Of a stretch of DNA of 32,374 nt, positions 25,392 to 32,374 are shown piece after piece; within the stretch, counting starts at the first letter, position 1, and each line of letters starts with the position of its first letter. A program made the position numbers and the translations under genes. Source of the stretch: Herbaspirillum lusitanum P6-12 (lineage in GTDB: Bacteria; Pseudomonadota; Gammaproteobacteria; Burkholderiales; Burkholderiaceae_D). The stretch lies in the NCBI RefSeq assembly GCF_000256565.1, contig NZ_AJHH01000490.1, positions 1-32,374 of the forward strand. Direction: 5' to 3'. The notes beneath the pieces were generated by a model that did no database searches, had not been told where the DNA came from, and worked only from the letters and a program-made list of their open reading frames with translations.

Positions 25392-26496
25392 TCAGACGCC
25401 TTGTTTCAGCGATGCGGCAATGAAACCGTCCAGCTCGCCATCCAGCACGGCCTTGGTGTTGCCCATTTCAAAGTTGGTGCGCAAATCCTTGATGCGCGAC
25501 TGGTCCAGCACGTAGGAGCGGATCTGGTGGCCCCAGCCGACGTCGGTCTTGGAGTCTTCCAGTTTTTGCTGTTCGCTCATGCGCTTGCGCAGTTCCAGTT
25601 CGAACAGCTTGGCGCGCAGCATATCCCATGCCTCGGCGCGGTTGCGGTGCTGGCTGCGGTCGTTCTGGCACTGCACGACAATGCCGCTCGGGCCGTGCGT
25701 CAGGCGCACCGCGGAGTCGGTTTTATTGATGTGCTGGCCACCGGCGCCGGAGGCGCGGTAGGTATCCACGCGCACGTCGGCCGGATTGATGTCGATCTCG
25801 AAGGATTCATCCACTTCCGGATACACGAACAAGCTTGAGAACGAGGTGTGGCGACCGTTGGCGGAGTCGAACGGCGACTTGCGCACGAGGCGGTGCACGC
25901 CGGTTTCGGTGCGCAGGAAGCCGTAGGCGTATTCGCCCTCGACCTTGATCGTGGCGGTCTTGATGCCGGCCACTTCGCCGTCAGACTGTTCCAGGATTTC
26001 GGCCTTGAAGCCCTTGCGTTCGCAGTAGCGCAGGTATTGGCGCAGCAGCATGGACGCCCAGTCCTGCGCTTCGGTGCCGCCAGCGCCGGCCTGGATGTCG
26101 ATGAAGCAGTTGTTCGGATCCATGGGATTGCTGAACATGCGGCGGAATTCCATGCCTTCGACCAGGGCCTTGATGGCTTCTGCGTCCGGCTCAATGGCTT
26201 CCAGCGTTTCATCGTCCTTTTCCTCGCGCGCCATCGCGAACAGGTCGCGCGTGTCATTGAGGTCGCCGTCGATCTTGATCAACGTATGGACGATGTTTTC
26301 CAGCGATTTCTTTTCCTTGCCGAGGTCTTGCGCGCGCTTGGGGTCGTTCCAGACTTCCGGATCTTCCAATTCGCCGTTGACCTGGTCGAGTTTCTCCGAC
26401 TTCACATCGAAGTCAAAGATACCTCCGTAATTCAGCTGCACGCACCGCGAGGTCGTCCAGCAGGGATTGGAGGGAATTGAGGCGTTCTGCTTCCAT
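25392..26496 (-). CDS. prfB: Peptide chain release factor 2, with programmed +1 frameshift
   Basis: RF2 recognises UAA and UGA stops. The gene is split: frame 0 starts at ATG 26496 ([20 protein letters not shown]) and meets an in-frame TGA at 26415-26413. The slippery site CTT-TGA-C is preceded by the internal Shine-Dalgarno-like GGAGG-TAT. Skipping T26415 joins LRRYL to [11 protein letters not shown], giving 367 residues, i.e. join(25392..26414, 26416..26496) on the minus strand. The stop-codon-reading SPF motif ([11 protein letters not shown]) and the catalytic GGQ ([11 protein letters not shown]) are present. This is the known RF2 autoregulation: low RF2 lets the ribosome shift. It is not a sequencing error. 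Confidence 0.97.
26413..26427 (-). promoter_or_regulatory. RF2 programmed frameshift site
   Basis: Minus-strand sequence CGG-AGG-TAT-CTT-TGA-C, with anti-SD-pairing GGAGG 3 nt before CTT, the spacing that stimulates +1 slippage in E. coli prfB. Confidence 0.95.
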
Positions 26497-26525
26497 GATT
26501 ATGTCTTTTGCAAACCAAACCTCGC

Positions 26526-26531
26526 ATTATA
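26526..26531 (-). promoter_or_regulatory. -10 element of prfB
   Basis: A perfect TATAAT on the minus strand about 30 bp upstream of the prfB ATG. The hexamer 17 bp further up (26549-26554, GGAGAT) is a poor -35 and touches the phoX-side Pho box. Confidence 0.55.
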
Positions 26532-26553
26532 CAAGACTGGGAGGGTATATCTC

Positions 26554-26587
26554 CTGTCACAAAGGCGTCATGTTAGGCGATTAGCAT
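26554..26587 (+). promoter_or_regulatory. PhoB-dependent promoter of phoX (Pho box plus -10)
   Basis: CTGTCACAAAGGCGTCATG (26554-26572) matches 14 of 19 Pho box consensus positions, with its two TCA cores 11 bp apart. A -10 candidate TAGCAT (26582-26587) follows about 10 bp later, the same geometry as at ppx. Confidence 0.65.
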
Positions 26588-26596
26588 CACGCGATT

Positions 26597-26624
26597 CCGT
26601 CAGGTAACTGTCAGGCATTGTCAA
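26597..26624 (+). promoter_or_regulatory. Second group of Pho-box repeats before phoX
   Basis: CGTCA (26598), TGTCA (26609) and TGTCA (26619) repeat with 11- and 10-bp steps. CCGTCAGGTAACTGTCAGG alone matches 14 of 19 consensus bases. It lies downstream of the proposed start point, just before the AAGGA ribosome site. Confidence 0.5.
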
Positions 26625-26639
26625 AAAGGAAAAACGCCC

Positions 26640-28595
26640 ATGAAACCAGCCACCCAGCAGACCAGCATGCCAATCCCGAGCGGCGCTGAAATCCAGCCCA
26701 AACGCCGCGAATTGCTCAAGGTATTTGCCGCCGCGCCATTGTTGCCGCTCACGCTGTCCGCATCAGGCATGCTGGCCGGTTGCGCCACGGCATCGAACCG
26801 CAGCGGCTTCGCCTCGGCCTCGTTCAGCGGCATGGCGGCGCCGTCGCTGGCGAATCCGTCGGCCATGGCGACCACCACGGTGGCCTCGAGCCTGGACGTG
26901 GTGTTTCGCGACGGTGTGAAGCAGAGTTATCAACTGACCTACCAGCCGTTTTTCGTGACCGGCGACATGGTGCCGGACGGCAAGGGCGGCAAGTTGCTGG
27001 CCGGCGGCTATTACGACATCAATAACCAGCCGATCATCGACCGTTCGGTGCCCGGCAAGGAGCGCCACTTTTTCTCGGATTGCCCGGACGGCTCGTCCTT
27101 GCTGACATTGAAGGGCGCGCAAGTGGCTGGCGTCAGGGGCAACACCGTGTTCGCCGTGGTCCAGTTCGAATACACCACGCGCGACCAGAAGCAGGCCGCG
27201 ATGTACGGTCAGTTGCCGTCGCCGATCGCGGTGCTGACGCTGGACCAGGATCCGGCCACCGGCAAGCTCTCGCTGGTGAAGTACCACAATGTCGATACGT
27301 CTTCCGTCAACGGCCTGTGGATCACCTGCGGCGCCAGCCTGTCGCCATGGAACACCCATCTGTCGAGCGAAGAGTACGAACCGGATGCCGCCGCGATTGC
27401 CGGCAACGTACAGTTCCAGGCCTTCAGCAAGAACCTGTTCGGCGACGCGGCCCGCGCCAATCCCTACCATTACGGTCATCTGCCCGAAATCACCGTGCAC
27501 GCCGACGGCAGCGGCAGCGTGGTCAAGCATTATTGCCTCGGCCGCATCTCGCACGAGCTGGTGCAGGTCATGCCGGATCGCCGCACCGTGCTGATGGGCG
27601 ACGACGCCACCAACGGCGGGCTGTTCATGTTCATCGCCGACCGTGAAGCCGATCTGTCGGCCGGCACGCTGTACGTCGCCACATGGACCCAGACCTCCGG
27701 CATCGGTCCCGGCGCCGGCACGCTCGGCTGGGTCCGGCTGGGCCACGCGACCAGCGCCGAAATCAAGGCGCTGGCCGACAAGCTCAAGGCCGTCGACATC
27801 ATGGACGTCAAGACCAGCGATCCGCAGGATGCTTCCTACACAAAGATTCCGTTCAACGGCAAAGCCAACTGGGTCAAACTGAAACCGGGCATGGAACAGG
27901 CCGCCGCTTTCCTTGAGACGCATCGCTACGCCGCTCTCAAGGGCGGCAGCCTCGGTTTCACCAAGATGGAAGGCACCACAGTCAATGCCAGGGACAAGAT
28001 CGCCTACTCGGCCATGTCCTATGTGCAGACCTCGATGCTGGACGGCTCCGGCGGCATCAAGGTGCAAGGTCCGAAGGCCGGCGCAGTCTATGCGCTGAAC
28101 ATGAAGGGCGGCCGGAACGATGTGTCCGGCCAAGCCATCGACAGCGCCTGGGTGCCGGTCGACATGGCGCCGCCGGCCGCGCTGGTGGGTGAGGACCTGA
28201 AGCAGGCCGACGCGCTCGGCAACCTGGCCCACGCCGACAAGATCGCCAATCCGGACAACATCAAGTTCTCTGAAAAACTGCGCACGCTGTTCATCGGCGA
28301 AGACAGCGGCATGCACGTCAACAATTTCCTGTGGGCCTACAACGTCGACACGAAGCAGCTGTCGCGCATCCTGTCCTGCCCGGCGGGGGCTGAATCGACC
28401 GGCTTGCACGCGGTCGACGAGATCAACGGCTGGACCTACGTGATGAGCAATTTCCAGCATGCCGGGGACTGGGAGAAGCCGCTGCACGACAAGGTGAAGG
28501 AGGTGCTGGACCCGCTCGTGCGCGCCAATTACAAGGACCGCTTCGGCGCCACGGTCGGTTACCTGACCGGGATGCAACTGCCGCCGCAAGCCTGA
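26640..28595 (+). CDS. phoX: PhoX-family alkaline phosphatase, Tat-exported
   Basis: PhoX enzymes (DUF839 family) are Ca2+/Fe3+-dependent phosphomonoesterases that release phosphate from organic esters outside the cytoplasm. The 651-residue protein begins with a twin-arginine signal (KRRELLK, Arg22-Arg23, then a hydrophobic stretch) ending in LAGC (Cys48), so it may be a Tat-dependent lipoprotein. The metal-site signature CGASLSPWNTHLSSEEYEPD starts at Cys230; in characterised PhoX a cysteine here binds iron. HYGHLPEITVHADGSG and KHYCLGRISHELVQVMPDRRTVLMGDDATNGGLFMFIAD follow, then the C-terminal propeller strands including FIGEDSGMHVNNFLWAYNVDT. The ribosome site is AAAAAGGA. Pho boxes upstream agree with the function. 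Confidence 0.92.
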   Translation: MKPATQQTSMPIPSGAEIQPKRRELLKVFAAAPLLPLTLSASGMLAGCATASNRSGFASASFSGMAAPSLANPSAMATTTVASSLDVVFRDGVKQSYQLTYQPFFVTGDMVPDGKGGKLLAGGYYDINNQPIIDRSVPGKERHFFSDCPDGSSLLTLKGAQVAGVRGNTVFAVVQFEYTTRDQKQAAMYGQLPSPIAVLTLDQDPATGKLSLVKYHNVDTSSVNGLWITCGASLSPWNTHLSSEEYEPDAAAIAGNVQFQAFSKNLFGDAARANPYHYGHLPEITVHADGSGSVVKHYCLGRISHELVQVMPDRRTVLMGDDATNGGLFMFIADREADLSAGTLYVATWTQTSGIGPGAGTLGWVRLGHATSAEIKALADKLKAVDIMDVKTSDPQDASYTKIPFNGKANWVKLKPGMEQAAAFLETHRYAALKGGSLGFTKMEGTTVNARDKIAYSAMSYVQTSMLDGSGGIKVQGPKAGAVYALNMKGGRNDVSGQAIDSAWVPVDMAPPAALVGEDLKQADALGNLAHADKIANPDNIKFSEKLRTLFIGEDSGMHVNNFLWAYNVDTKQLSRILSCPAGAESTGLHAVDEINGWTYVMSNFQHAGDWEKPLHDKVKEVLDPLVRANYKDRFGATVGYLTGMQLPPQA

Positions 28596-28615
28596 TTGCG
28601 CTGAAGGAGTTTATT

Positions 28616-28645
28616 GAAAGGGAGGCTGCGGCCTCTCTTTTTTTG
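28616..28645 (+). terminator. Terminator of phoX
   Basis: AAGGGAGGC-TGCG-GCCTCTCTT with one G-U pair, followed by a run of T (28637-28644), about 20 bp after the phoX stop. Confidence 0.85.
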
Positions 28646-28840
28646 CGTCCGCAGCATGGAAAAACCGTGTCCGGCGACGAAAAATGTCAGCCCATGCCCG
28701 GCATGTCGTTATATGCTTGCCTCGATTCTCTGGATGCTGAAGCAGTTTCCCGATATGCGCGATCGGGACCGATTTCTTCGCCGGACGAAATGGGCGCTGA
28801 ACTCATTTCACTCGCCGGCAGTCATAGCGGGATGCAAAAA

Positions 28841-29575
28841 ATGAGACCAACCGCCGCCTGTTCCACGCAGTTCGCCATCCTGCTGCTTGCGGCTTGTTTG
28901 TCTGCCTGTTCATCTGCCCCCGCCCCGCGCGGCGAAGTCAAGGGCGCATCCGCCAGTTCGCGCGAAATGGGCCAGTCCGACACCAACCGCGTCGCCACGC
29001 TGGCCATGCGCGCCAACCTCGAGAGCCTCTACCTGCTGATGGATAAACTCTACCGCCGCAATCCGGGCGAGTGGAAAAAGACCGGCGCCAGCCGTGAAGA
29101 GGTCGTCAGGCGCGTGCGCGAAGCCGTCGAAAAACGCCAGACCTGGGATGACCTGCAAGGAAAACATGACATCGCTGCCATGTCGCTGGCGCTATCGCCG
29201 GATTTCAAGGCCGACCGCGTCGCCGCCTTCATCTACGCCACCGCCGACATGATCGTCACCGCCCACGGCGGCAAGATCGAGTTTTTCCTGATCGACGGCC
29301 TCGACGCCCAATACCTGTACAACGCCGCGCGCAACATCGAAACCGCGGTCTGGATGCTGAGCAATCGCCGCAACACCACTGGCCAGCCTTTGCTGCTGTC
29401 CGACGAGATCAACGCCGCCGAACGCAACCTCAGCTTTGAGCGCGAGTTCGGCAAGATCATCGGCCGTCTCGACCTGCTGGCTGAATTCATTACCGAGAAA
29501 TATCGCCGCGCCGGCATCAGCTACGTGCAGAACCTGCTGGGCGGCTCGTTTCTGCAGTTCCTGCCGGTGCGCTGA
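28841..29575 (+). CDS. Putative lipoprotein of unknown function
   Basis: A 244-residue protein I do not recognise. The start MRPTAACSTQFAILLLAACLSAC gives a lipoprotein signal with lipobox LSAC (Cys23), so it is probably an outer-membrane or periplasmic lipoprotein. An ATG 9 bp upstream (28832) is equally possible, and the frame is open to 28643 with no homology-like content. The mature part is mostly helical and charged (NRVATLAMRANLESLYLLMDKLYRRNPGEWKK, REEVVRRVREAVEKR), with a hydrophobic centre (RVAAFIYATADMIVTAHGGKIEFFLIDGLDAQYLYNAARNIETAVWML). No enzymatic motif was seen. It lies 197 bp beyond the phoX terminator and is therefore probably a separate unit. Confidence 0.75.
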   Translation: MRPTAACSTQFAILLLAACLSACSSAPAPRGEVKGASASSREMGQSDTNRVATLAMRANLESLYLLMDKLYRRNPGEWKKTGASREEVVRRVREAVEKRQTWDDLQGKHDIAAMSLALSPDFKADRVAAFIYATADMIVTAHGGKIEFFLIDGLDAQYLYNAARNIETAVWMLSNRRNTTGQPLLLSDEINAAERNLSFEREFGKIIGRLDLLAEFITEKYRRAGISYVQNLLGGSFLQFLPVR

Positions 29576-29670
29576 AGCCTGCGCAACGGAATCTGCATAT
29601 TCATATGCAGAAAAATTTGTTCTGGATTCGGCAAGCAACGCCGACACTTCCGCACACTGAAATTACTCTG

Positions 29671-30858
29671 ATGAGCATCTCCATGAGCAACTGGACACTT
29701 GAAACCATCCATGCCGCCTTGCCGGCCATCGAGCAAGAGCTGGCGCGTACCGCCGCCGAGCGCGACAAGGCCGGCGGCCACGCAGCAGCGCAGAAGGAAT
29801 TGTTGCGCCAACACGGTTTGCTGCTGCTGGCGGTGCCCAAGGAATACGGCGGCATCGGCGCCTCGTGGAGCGAGACCTTCGCCATCGTGCGCCGCATTGC
29901 GCGCGTCGACAGCGCCATGGCGCACCTGCTGGCGTTCCAGACGCTGCAATTGTCGGGCGTGATTTCCTACGGCAGCGACCGGCAGCGCCAGCTTTACCTG
30001 GGCGAGACCGTCGCGCTCAATCACTGGTGGGGCAATTCCGCCAATCCGGCCGATCCGCGCTTGGTCGCCACCGAGCATGACGGCGGGCTGGTGCTGCAGG
30101 GGATCAAGGGTTTCTGTTCCGGCACACGGGGCTCGCATCGCCTGCTGACCACGGCGATCCACCAGCCCAGCGGCAAGCTGCTGATTGCGGTGTTGCCGAC
30201 TGCGCGCGAGGGTATTTCCATCCATGACGACTGGGATCCGATCGGCCAGCGCCAGACCGACAGCACCTCGGTCAGCTACGAGCAGGTCAGGCTCGAATGG
30301 AGCGAAGTGCTGCACCGTCCCGACGGCGTATCGACGCCGTTCCTCACCATGCGCGGCGTGGTGGCGCAACTGATCCTGGTGAATCTTTACCTGGGCATGG
30401 CCGAAGGTGCGTTCGAACAGGCGCGCGACTATACGCTCAACCAAGGACGTCCCTGGTTCGCCTCAGGCGTACAGCGCGCCGCCGACGATCCTTACGTCAT
30501 CCATCGCTACGCCGAGATGCATCTGAAGCTCCGCGCCGCGCGGGCATTGACTGATGAAGCCGGTGCAGAAGTGGACCGGGCCTGGGGCATCGGCCGCGAG
30601 TTGACCGGCGAGCAACGCGGCAGGGCCGCGCTGGCCGTGGCCGAGGCCAAGATACTGGCGCATCGCGCCGCGCTGGCGGTGGGCGAGGACGTGTTCGACG
30701 TCTGCGGCGCACGCGCCACCAAAGCGGAACTGGGGCTGGACCGCTTCTGGCGCAATGCGCGCACCCACACCTTGCATGACCCGATCGACTACAAGCTGCG
30801 CGACGTCGGCCGCTATGCGCTGGAACATCTGTTGCCGGAACCGACGCTGTATTCCTGA
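29671..30858 (+). CDS. FMN-dependent monooxygenase of the SfnC/DszC (acyl-CoA dehydrogenase-fold) family
   Basis: About 395 residues with the acyl-CoA dehydrogenase fold but not the thioester-dehydrogenase signatures. It resembles SfnC and dibenzothiophene monooxygenase DszC: VPKEYGGIGASW near the N-terminus, WWGNSANPADPRLVATEHDGGLVLQGIKGFCSGTRGSHRL (flavin and substrate region), then DDWDPIGQRQTDSTSVSYEQVRL and a four-helix C-terminal domain ending near VCGARATKAELGLDRFWRNARTHTLHDP. Such enzymes use reduced FMN from a separate reductase to oxygenate sulfur compounds. No reductase or sulfonate gene is adjacent, so the substrate cannot be told. The start is uncertain: ATG at 29671, 29683 or an upstream 29605; none has a strong ribosome site. 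Confidence 0.8.
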   Translation: MSISMSNWTLETIHAALPAIEQELARTAAERDKAGGHAAAQKELLRQHGLLLLAVPKEYGGIGASWSETFAIVRRIARVDSAMAHLLAFQTLQLSGVISYGSDRQRQLYLGETVALNHWWGNSANPADPRLVATEHDGGLVLQGIKGFCSGTRGSHRLLTTAIHQPSGKLLIAVLPTAREGISIHDDWDPIGQRQTDSTSVSYEQVRLEWSEVLHRPDGVSTPFLTMRGVVAQLILVNLYLGMAEGAFEQARDYTLNQGRPWFASGVQRAADDPYVIHRYAEMHLKLRAARALTDEAGAEVDRAWGIGRELTGEQRGRAALAVAEAKILAHRAALAVGEDVFDVCGARATKAELGLDRFWRNARTHTLHDPIDYKLRDVGRYALEHLLPEPTLYS

Positions 30859-30954
30859 TTTCCTGATTCCGGCTATTCGGAATGATGGCGGAATCTGTCC
30901 GGTGAGGGAGCTAAACCGGGCCGCCGCACCCGGCAGGAAACGGCCGCGACAAGT

Positions 30955-32374
30955 TCATGCCGGCGTCTGCACCGCCGCTTCCGTGACCGGTGCGATGACG
31001 TAGCAGCCGCGCCCCTTGTTCTTGGCGTCGTACATGGCCTTGTCGGCGGCCTGGAGCAGGATATCGGGATCGCAATACGTTTCGCATACGGCAATGCCGA
31101 TTGAAACGCCGATCTTGTATTCGCCGTGCCCGATCTGCAGCGGGTCGGCGACGACGCGGATGCACTTCTCCGCCAATGCACGTGCGCCGTTCTCCAGCGG
31201 TGCGCCGAGATCGGTCGCCAGCAATACGAATTCGTCGCCGCCGACGCGCGCCAGCGTATCGCTGTGGCGTGCGACTTTTTGCAGCCGCTGAGTGATTTCC
31301 TGCAGCACCTGGTCGCCGGCCTTGTGGCCCAGCGTGTCGTTGATCGGCTTGAAGCCGTCGAGGTCGAGGAACAGCAGCGCTACGCCGCGCTGTGTCTGTG
31401 CAATCGCTTGCTGCATGCGTTCGGCCAGCATGACCCGGTTCGGCAAGCCGGTCAGGATGTCGTGATGCGCCTGGTGCTGCAATTCCGACTGATGTGTCTT
31501 GAGACGCGACAGCAGACGGTTGAAGGCCATGGTGAGATGGCCGACTTCATCGTTGCGGTAGACCGGCAGCGGCGTCAGCGGCAACTCGCCGCGCGTCATG
31601 CGTTCGGCCTGGTCGGCAGCGCGCCGCAGAGGACGGAAGAACCAGATGATCACCAGAATGATCAGCAGGAAAATCACGGCAGCCTGCATCGCGCCGCCGC
31701 GCACGATGAACGCCTGTACCCGGTCCACCGTCGGCAGCGCCGCTTTCACCGGCAGCCGCGCCACCACGAACCAGCCGGTGCTGGGCACGTCGGCAATGGC
31801 CTTGATTTCGTCGATATCGCCGTTGGCGCCGACGCCGCTGCCGCGATAGCCGTCGACCGCCTTGTCCAGCATGGGATCGACGCCGACTTCGGGCAAGGAT
31901 TTGAAAATCAGTTCTTTCTGGCTGGAAGCCAGGATAAGCCGTCTCGCCGGCGACACCAGCAGGAAGCTGCCCGATTCGCCCAACCGTGCCTGTTGCAAAT
32001 GATCGAGGAAACCGGTCGCCGCCAGCGCGGTGGATCCGCCCAGCACTGCCACGAACTTGCCGCCGGCGTCGCGCACCGGCGCCAGCATCGGCAGGATCGG
32101 ATATTGCTCGGTTCTGCTCAGTATCGGTTCGCCGATGATGAACTTGCCTTCCCTGACCAGATGAAAATCGGGAAAGATCGCCAGCGAGAGGTTGCGGCGA
32201 CCCGCTGCCGCCGGATAGTCGACGATGACTTCGCCGTTGGCGTCGGCAACAAACAGTCCGGTGGAGAACAGCGGCTGCAGTTCCTGGCGTTCGCGCAGCC
32301 AGGCACGCAGTTTTTCCGGTTGATCCAGCAATTCCGTGGGCAGCATGCGCGCCAGCTGTTCGAGGAAGCGGCCG
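30955..32374 (-). CDS. Membrane-bound diguanylate cyclase, Cache-HAMP-GGDEF (N-terminus outside window)
   Basis: Makes cyclic di-GMP from two GTP. About 472 C-terminal residues are visible; the frame stays open to the right edge, so the first membrane helix and part of the sensor are missing. Order: an extracytoplasmic dCache-like sensor (FSTGLFVADANGEVIVDYP to STGWFVVARLPVKAALP), a membrane helix (AAVIFLLIILVIIWFF), HAMP (RPLRRAADQAERMTRGEL), then the GGDEF domain from HHDILTGLPNRVML. The active site RVGGDEF is intact. RHSD lies five residues before it, an RxxD inhibitory site for product feedback. It ends VQTPA. It converges on the monooxygenase gene with a 96-bp gap. Confidence 0.92.
   Translation of the reverse strand, partial: GRFLEQLARMLPTELLDQPEKLRAWLRERQELQPLFSTGLFVADANGEVIVDYPAAAGRRNLSLAIFPDFHLVREGKFIIGEPILSRTEQYPILPMLAPVRDAGGKFVAVLGGSTALAATGFLDHLQQARLGESGSFLLVSPARRLILASSQKELIFKSLPEVGVDPMLDKAVDGYRGSGVGANGDIDEIKAIADVPSTGWFVVARLPVKAALPTVDRVQAFIVRGGAMQAAVIFLLIILVIIWFFRPLRRAADQAERMTRGELPLTPLPVYRNDEVGHLTMAFNRLLSRLKTHQSELQHQAHHDILTGLPNRVMLAERMQQAIAQTQRGVALLFLDLDGFKPINDTLGHKAGDQVLQEITQRLQKVARHSDTLARVGGDEFVLLATDLGAPLENGARALAEKCIRVVADPLQIGHGEYKIGVSIGIAVCETYCDPDILLQAADKAMYDAKNKGRGCYVIAPVTEAAVQTPA

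Noticed and set aside
23708-25423. Long plus-strand open frame opposite lysS
   Set aside because: Mirror of the lysS codon pattern with no recognisable protein features. lysS is unambiguous.
26413-26415. In-frame TGA in prfB as a disabling mutation
   Set aside because: The context CTT-TGA-C after GGAGG-TAT is the known programmed frameshift, unlike the lesions in rne, the HAD gene and prfC.
26763-28589. 608-codon minus-strand open frame opposite phoX
   Set aside because: Antisense shadow; Val/His/Arg/Gly-rich without motifs.

Overview
The window looks like chromosomal DNA of a betaproteobacterium, most likely Burkholderiales / Oxalobacteraceae (Herbaspirillum- or Collimonas-like). The G+C content is high, the genes are housekeeping, and the order moaA-mobA-moeA // rne <-> rluC-HAD phosphatase-Rieske-sppA-SAM methyltransferase is one I associate with that order. 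This is recalled knowledge, not a search result. I see no phage, insertion sequence, integron or CRISPR array.

Layout. Positions 1-3842 (minus) hold a tight molybdenum-cofactor operon, moaA-mobA-moeA, followed 4 bp later by a coniferyl-aldehyde-dehydrogenase-like gene that runs off the left edge. Positions 4037-7070 (minus) hold rne (RNase E), divergent from rluC (7755-8786) across a 684-bp leader region. Positions 8849-12548 (plus) hold a HAD phosphatase, a Rieske ferredoxin and the signal peptide peptidase sppA, disrupted by a 1,541-bp identical tandem duplication. Next come an RsmI-like methyltransferase (minus), ppx (plus), prfC (minus, damaged), a DUF3300 protein (minus), tRNA-Pro(UGG) and tRNA-Arg(UCU). 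Then a solute-binding protein, the metNIQ methionine transporter, a glycine-zipper protein, lysS and prfB (all minus). The right end carries phoX, an unknown lipoprotein and an SfnC-like flavin monooxygenase (plus), and a truncated GGDEF diguanylate cyclase (minus).

How the parts work together. Two separate loci carry well-formed PhoB boxes: ppx, with a 19-bp box 10 bp ahead of a -10 element, and phoX, with a box plus further helically phased TGTCA repeats. Both therefore look like members of a phosphate-starvation regulon, covering polyphosphate turnover and a Tat-exported phosphatase. prfB carries the classical programmed +1 frameshift.

Main anomalies. Four lesions lie between about 4.2 and 15.4 kb: two 1-base frameshifts in the 3' part of rne, a disrupted HAD phosphatase, the tandem duplication that makes an in-frame SppA-HAD chimera, and a 68-nt net loss in prfC. 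All affect genes normally intact, and the intact right half shows none. Assembly or sequencing error must be excluded before a biological reading is accepted. I did not find a convincing undescribed system; the chimera and the Pho-box array are the most distinctive features.
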